Assembly (NCBI RefSeq): GCF_022750635.1 | Contig: NZ_JAJKBG010000002.1 | Span: 248,001-312,000 of the forward strand | Source: Brevundimonas pishanensis | GTDB taxonomy: Bacteria > Pseudomonadota > Alphaproteobacteria > Caulobacterales > Caulobacteraceae | Direction of reading: 5' to 3' | Length of the DNA stretch: 64,000 nucleotides | Shown here: positions 61,098 through 64,000 of the stretch, piece after piece | Layout: every line of letters begins with the position of its first letter | How positions within the stretch are numbered: the first letter of the stretch is position 1 | The notes under the pieces: generated by a model | Databases searched by the model: none | Told to the model about the DNA's origin: nothing | Seen by the model: the letters and a program-made list of their open reading frames with translations, nothing else | Made by a program: the position numbers and the translations under genes

Positions 61098-61665
61098 TGA
61101 AGCGATTTCCACATGATTGGATTGAGCGGTGAGGCGATCCCCCCGCCTCTGCGGAACGCCTAGAAACCTTCACCCCTCCAGTTGCTACACTACGGCTCAC
61201 GCAGTCGAAACGCTCTAAGTCATCGATTTTAAGAGACGTGAAGACAGTCCCTCTCGGTCCGCCAGCGTGCCGCCTTTTACCTATTGAGCAGTTGATACAA
61301 ATTGCTACATTAGTGCGTAACAACAGCTACATTCCGCTTTCGTTAGGTTACTGATTTTGCTGGATAAATATTGATGGCGGGGTAATCCCTCCGTCTCCGC
61401 CAGATCTCTTTGCCGAGATCCGGCACCTTCCCTCAAAAGCTAACTTTACAGCCCTGATGATTTGGGGCGTTGACGCGCGACTGCAGCCAGTTTGCGCACG
61501 ACAACAGCTCTACGCCCGCTGCTAAGCTGGATGGTATTTGCGCCGGAACATGGTTGACGGCCAGTTCACGCAAAAAATATTCGCATACCGACGTTTTTAC
61601 TCTTGCTGATTTCGCAGATGCGTTCAAAACTTCGCACATGCGTAAACATAGAGGGGGATACTCGA
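61098..61665. other. Non-coding stretch holding the island end and the amtB upstream region
   Basis: 568 bases without a convincing gene. 61098-61383 is the island's right flank with no repeats or frames I trust. 61384-61403 is attR. 61404-61665 should hold the amtB promoter; I looked for a sigma-54 -24/-12 pair there and found none with correct spacing. Confidence 0.6.
61384..61403 (+). repeat. Right attachment repeat (attR)
   Basis: Exact 20-base copy of the tRNA-Ser(GCT) 3' end (AATCCC ... CCGCCAG) standing alone without the rest of a tRNA. It marks the right end of the island. Confidence 0.9.
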
Positions 61666-63069
61666 GTGACGCACAAAAAGAGCATGATGCCAGGGCTTGT
61701 TGCCCTTGGCTGCTTTGCCGGCGGTCTCCTCGCTGCCGGAGCGGCATGTGCCGCGGCTACCCCTGAGGTAGCCACAACCATCGCAAACGTCGCTGCAACA
61801 GCGTCGGAGCCAGCCGCTCCGGCGCTGTTTTCACATCAGGTTCCGTTGGAGCTTGATGCCGCCGCGACGTCTTGGCTCGGAACGTCAACGGCACTGGTGC
61901 TGCTGATGACCTTGCCGGGTCTGGCCCTGTTCTACGGCGGTATGGTGCGCCGCAAGAACGTGGTGGCCACCATCACCCAGTCGGTGGCTGCCTTCGCGGT
62001 AGTCACGCTGGTATGGATGGTCGCTGGCTATACCATTGCCTTCGGCGTGAACCCCGATGAGGGGCTGAACCGCTTTGTCGGCAGCTTTGACGCGCTGTTC
62101 CTGAAGGGCATCACCAAGGATACGGCCTACGCCGCTCTTCCGGGCATTCCGGAGTATCTTTGGCTATCGTTCCAGCTGACCTTCGCGATCATCACGCCGG
62201 CGCTCATCACCGGGGCCTTTGCAGAGCGGATCAAATACTCTGGTCTGCTGCTGTTCATCGCCCTGTGGTCCTTGATCGTTTATGCCCCGATTGCCCACTG
62301 GGTGTGGGGCGGGGGCTTCCTCGGTGCGGGTGGCGTGCTGGACTTCGCCGGTGGCGCAGTTGTTCACGTGAACTCGGGCGTTGCGGGCCTTGTGTGCGCG
62401 ATCTTCCTGGGTGCCCGTAAGGGTTACGGCGTCGAGCCGATTACAGCGCACAACCCTGTGCTGACGATGATCGGTGCTTCGCTGCTGCTGGTAGGCTGGA
62501 TCGGCTTTAACGCCGGTTCTGCCGGCGCAGCAGATGGTCTGATGGCTGTCGCGCTCATCAACACCCTCATCGCAGCTGCGGCTGGCTCGTTGAGCTGGAA
62601 GTTCATCGAACGTATCGAAAAGCGCAAATGGTCGCTGATCGGCGTTCTATCCGGCATCGTTGCCGGTCTGGTGGGTATTACGCCAGCCGCTGGCTTCGTC
62701 GATCCTATGGGCGCACTCATCATCGGTCTGGTCTCCGGTCCGGTCTGTTACGTCTCGTCGGTCTGGCTCAAGAAGCTGCTCAAATACGATGACAGCCTCG
62801 ATGCGTTCGGTCTGCACGGCGCGGGCGGTCTGGTCGGCGCACTGCTGACGGGCCTTCTGGCAACCACTGCGGTCAACGACCTGTCAGAAGGTGCAAACGT
62901 TCTGGCCCAGTTCATGGGTCTGGTCTGGACGATCGTCTGGAGCGCCATCGGTACGCTCGTCGTGCTGGTGATCTGCAAGTACACCACCGGTCTTCGCGTG
63001 AACGAGACCGTGGAAGACGAAGGCCTCGATACTCACCTGCATGGTGAGGCTCTAGAGCCTTCTGCCTAA
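61666..63069 (+). CDS. amtB: Ammonium transporter (Amt/AmtB)
   Basis: A 467-residue membrane protein with a signal peptide-like N-terminus (ending AACAAA) and eleven helices. Conserved: TALVLLMTLPGLALFYGGMVRRKN, DFAGGAVVHVNSGVAGLV (pore His1) and DAFGLHGAGGLVGALL (pore His2). The GTG at 61666 is preceded by GAGGGGG at good spacing; an in-frame ATG at 61603 lies further up without one. The regulator gene glnK, often just upstream of amtB, is not in the window. torF follows 187 bases downstream. Confidence 0.95.
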   Translation: MTHKKSMMPGLVALGCFAGGLLAAGAACAAATPEVATTIANVAATASEPAAPALFSHQVPLELDAAATSWLGTSTALVLLMTLPGLALFYGGMVRRKNVVATITQSVAAFAVVTLVWMVAGYTIAFGVNPDEGLNRFVGSFDALFLKGITKDTAYAALPGIPEYLWLSFQLTFAIITPALITGAFAERIKYSGLLLFIALWSLIVYAPIAHWVWGGGFLGAGGVLDFAGGAVVHVNSGVAGLVCAIFLGARKGYGVEPITAHNPVLTMIGASLLLVGWIGFNAGSAGAADGLMAVALINTLIAAAAGSLSWKFIERIEKRKWSLIGVLSGIVAGLVGITPAAGFVDPMGALIIGLVSGPVCYVSSVWLKKLLKYDDSLDAFGLHGAGGLVGALLTGLLATTAVNDLSEGANVLAQFMGLVWTIVWSAIGTLVVLVICKYTTGLRVNETVEDEGLDTHLHGEALEPSA

Positions 63070-63256
63070 GCGGCTTCATAGCCGTGGGGCTTTGATGCCC
63101 CGCTGATACCCAAAGTCGTGCCGGGCGGCGTGTCCTCCCACCGTCGTCCGGCCCGCAAGCCACCCTGAGTACTGTGATCGTTTTACCTCCGATGGCGGCT
63201 TCGCTGTCGGGACTGTTCGCGTGCGTAAAGTTCAATGACTTCCAGGGGATACACTA

Positions 63257-63937
63257 ATGAAAAATGCAATCCTTGGCCTTGCAGCGCTGGGCCTGATGAC
63301 TGTTCCGACGCTTGCTGTCGCGCAAGAGGCGGTGCCGGAATGGTCCTTTAACGCGGGCGTGGTGAGCGACTACATGTATCGCGGCTTCAGTCAGTCCGAT
63401 AACGGCGTGGCTTTGCAGGGTGGTGTCGATTTCACCTACGGCCAGTTCTATGCAGGCACCTGGGCATCCAGTGTGAACTTCGGTGACGGAACCGATGCCG
63501 AGTGGGATTTCTACGCTGGTCTGACAGGCGTGGTGGGTGGCTTGGACTATGACGTAGGGGCCACCTATTTCACCTATGTCGATGCACCTGATGGCAGCGA
63601 CTACAACATGATCGAGTTCAAGGCAGGCCTGTCCAAGACCATCGAACAGGTCACGTTCGGAGGCACTGTCTATTACTCCCCCGACTTCTTCGGTGCGGAC
63701 GAGCACGCCACCTATATCGAAGCCTCCGTGGGCTATGAACTGAACGACAAATGGTCGCTCTCCGGGGGCATCGGCCGCCAGTATCTAGATGTCGGTACGG
63801 ACTACAATTCGTGGAACGCGGGCGTGATTTATAACGTGAATGCCAATGTCGCGTTGGACGTCCGCTTCTGGGATTCCGGGGTTCGATCCGAACTCAGCGA
63901 CGCGCGTGTCACTGTCGGACTGGGGTTGTCTTTCTGA
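63257..63937 (+). CDS. TorF-family outer-membrane protein
   Basis: A 226-residue protein with a signal peptide (ending LAVAQ) and alternating beta strands with aromatic girdles: WSFNAGVVSDYMYRGFSQSDNG, FYAGTWASSVNFGDG, DYDVGATYFTYVD, ending VTVGLGLSF with the C-terminal Phe of outer-membrane barrels. This matches the TIGR02001/TorF putative porin family, often encoded beside glnK and amtB. AGGGGA precedes the ATG. A role in outer-membrane passage of nitrogen compounds is suggested by the neighbour. Confidence 0.9.
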   Translation: MKNAILGLAALGLMTVPTLAVAQEAVPEWSFNAGVVSDYMYRGFSQSDNGVALQGGVDFTYGQFYAGTWASSVNFGDGTDAEWDFYAGLTGVVGGLDYDVGATYFTYVDAPDGSDYNMIEFKAGLSKTIEQVTFGGTVYYSPDFFGADEHATYIEASVGYELNDKWSLSGGIGRQYLDVGTDYNSWNAGVIYNVNANVALDVRFWDSGVRSELSDARVTVGLGLSF

Positions 63938-63949
63938 CCGTTGCTTTGC

Positions 63950-63982
63950 TTTCACTGATGAAAATAAGTGATGAAAGTGAAA
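63950..63982 (+). terminator. Possible weak terminator after torF
   Basis: TTTCACT (63950-63956) pairs with AGTGAAA (63976-63982), loop 19 bases; an alternative shorter fold TCACT/AGTGA (63952-63956 with 63967-63971) overlaps it. It is AT-rich and without a long T-run. Confidence 0.3.
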
Positions 63983-64000
63983 AAGCCTTACGCTAGGTGA

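Larger units (their letters stand above)
56376..61403 (+). mobile_element. Small integrative island in tRNA-Ser(GCT)
   Basis: About 5 kb bounded by perfect 20-base direct repeats (56376-56395 and 61384-61403), the left one being the 3' end of tRNA-Ser. Inside: a tyrosine integrase reading away from the tRNA, an XRE regulator, a small membrane protein, a serine recombinase and a TIR-domain gene. The cargo is AT-richer than the core (two lines counted in the TIR gene give 22/60 and 20/60 G+C). There are no conjugation, replication or capsid genes, so it is a minimal integrative element probably moved by helpers. Confidence 0.88.

Noticed and set aside
61081..61323. Minus-strand frame of 80 codons at the end of the TIR gene
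   Set aside because: No start signal or domain; lies in the AT-rich island flank.
61404..61665. Sigma-54 promoter for amtB
   Set aside because: Candidate GG and GC pairs have wrong spacing (9 rather than 10) or lack one of the invariant pairs.

Overview
The window looks like a piece of chromosome from a stalked alphaproteobacterium of the Caulobacteraceae. Support comes from a fliX gene divergent from flgI, the pair of double cold-shock domains, heme synthesis through 5-aminolevulinate synthase, a motB separated from motA, a consensus CtrA-type box, and a Caulobacter-type holdfast polysaccharide locus. By eye the G+C content is near 60 percent, lower than most Caulobacter and Brevundimonas, so an Asticcacaulis-like organism is plausible. 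That genus call is inference only.

Region by region. 1-4.1 kb: an EAL-domain c-di-GMP phosphodiesterase (cut by the window edge), then flagellar genes (FlgN-like, FlgJ-type rod protein, flgI) divergent from fliX across a shared control region. 4.2-13.2 kb: dksA, gltX, a small secreted protein, a LOG-type hydrolase, a lipoprotein, an orphan cytosine methyltransferase, metC, an orphan amino-acid binding lipoprotein and a dicarboxylate/amino acid symporter. 13.2-18.6 kb: sseA and an LPS core sugar cluster (kdsA, hldE, hldD, DUF3089 protein). 18.7-27.6 kb: parC, lemA with an M48 protease, bpt, motB, flavin reductase, and divergent hemB and hemA.

27.7-34.3 kb: a tightly packed operon glyA-nrdR-ribD(reductase only)-ribE-ribBX-ribH-nusB-thiL plus a secreted protein. 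It links one-carbon and folate supply with riboflavin and thiamine cofactors. Two rib genes lack expected catalytic parts. 34.3-48.3 kb: bamE, a cytochrome bc1 assembly chaperone, yceD, plsX-fabH-ihfA-merR, tRNA-Pro(GGG), membrane proteins, ctaA, phaC, recJ, three identical tRNA-Glu genes, a cold shock protein, a DUF192 protein and tRNA-Pro(TGG).

48.3-56.2 kb: a holdfast-type polysaccharide locus encoding an initiating phosphoglycosyltransferase (HfsE), flippase (HfsF), two family-2 glycosyltransferases, the chain-length/co-polymerase pair HfsA and HfsB, and the outer-membrane export protein HfsD. No deacetylase (HfsH) or polymerase (HfsC) is seen here.

56.3-61.4 kb: a small (about 5 kb) integrative island inserted in the 3' end of tRNA-Ser(GCT), with 20-bp direct repeats at both ends, a tyrosine integrase, an XRE regulator, a small membrane protein, a serine recombinase next to a cluster of inverted repeats, and an AT-rich cargo gene. 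The cargo is the most striking item: a TIR domain fused, with no membrane segment between, to an RsiV/PdaC-like (DUF4163/DUF3298) domain, a fold otherwise known outside the membrane and able in RsiV to bind lysozyme. It is a candidate anti-phage effector of unusual architecture. 61.7-64 kb returns to core genes: an ammonium transporter and a TorF-type outer-membrane protein.
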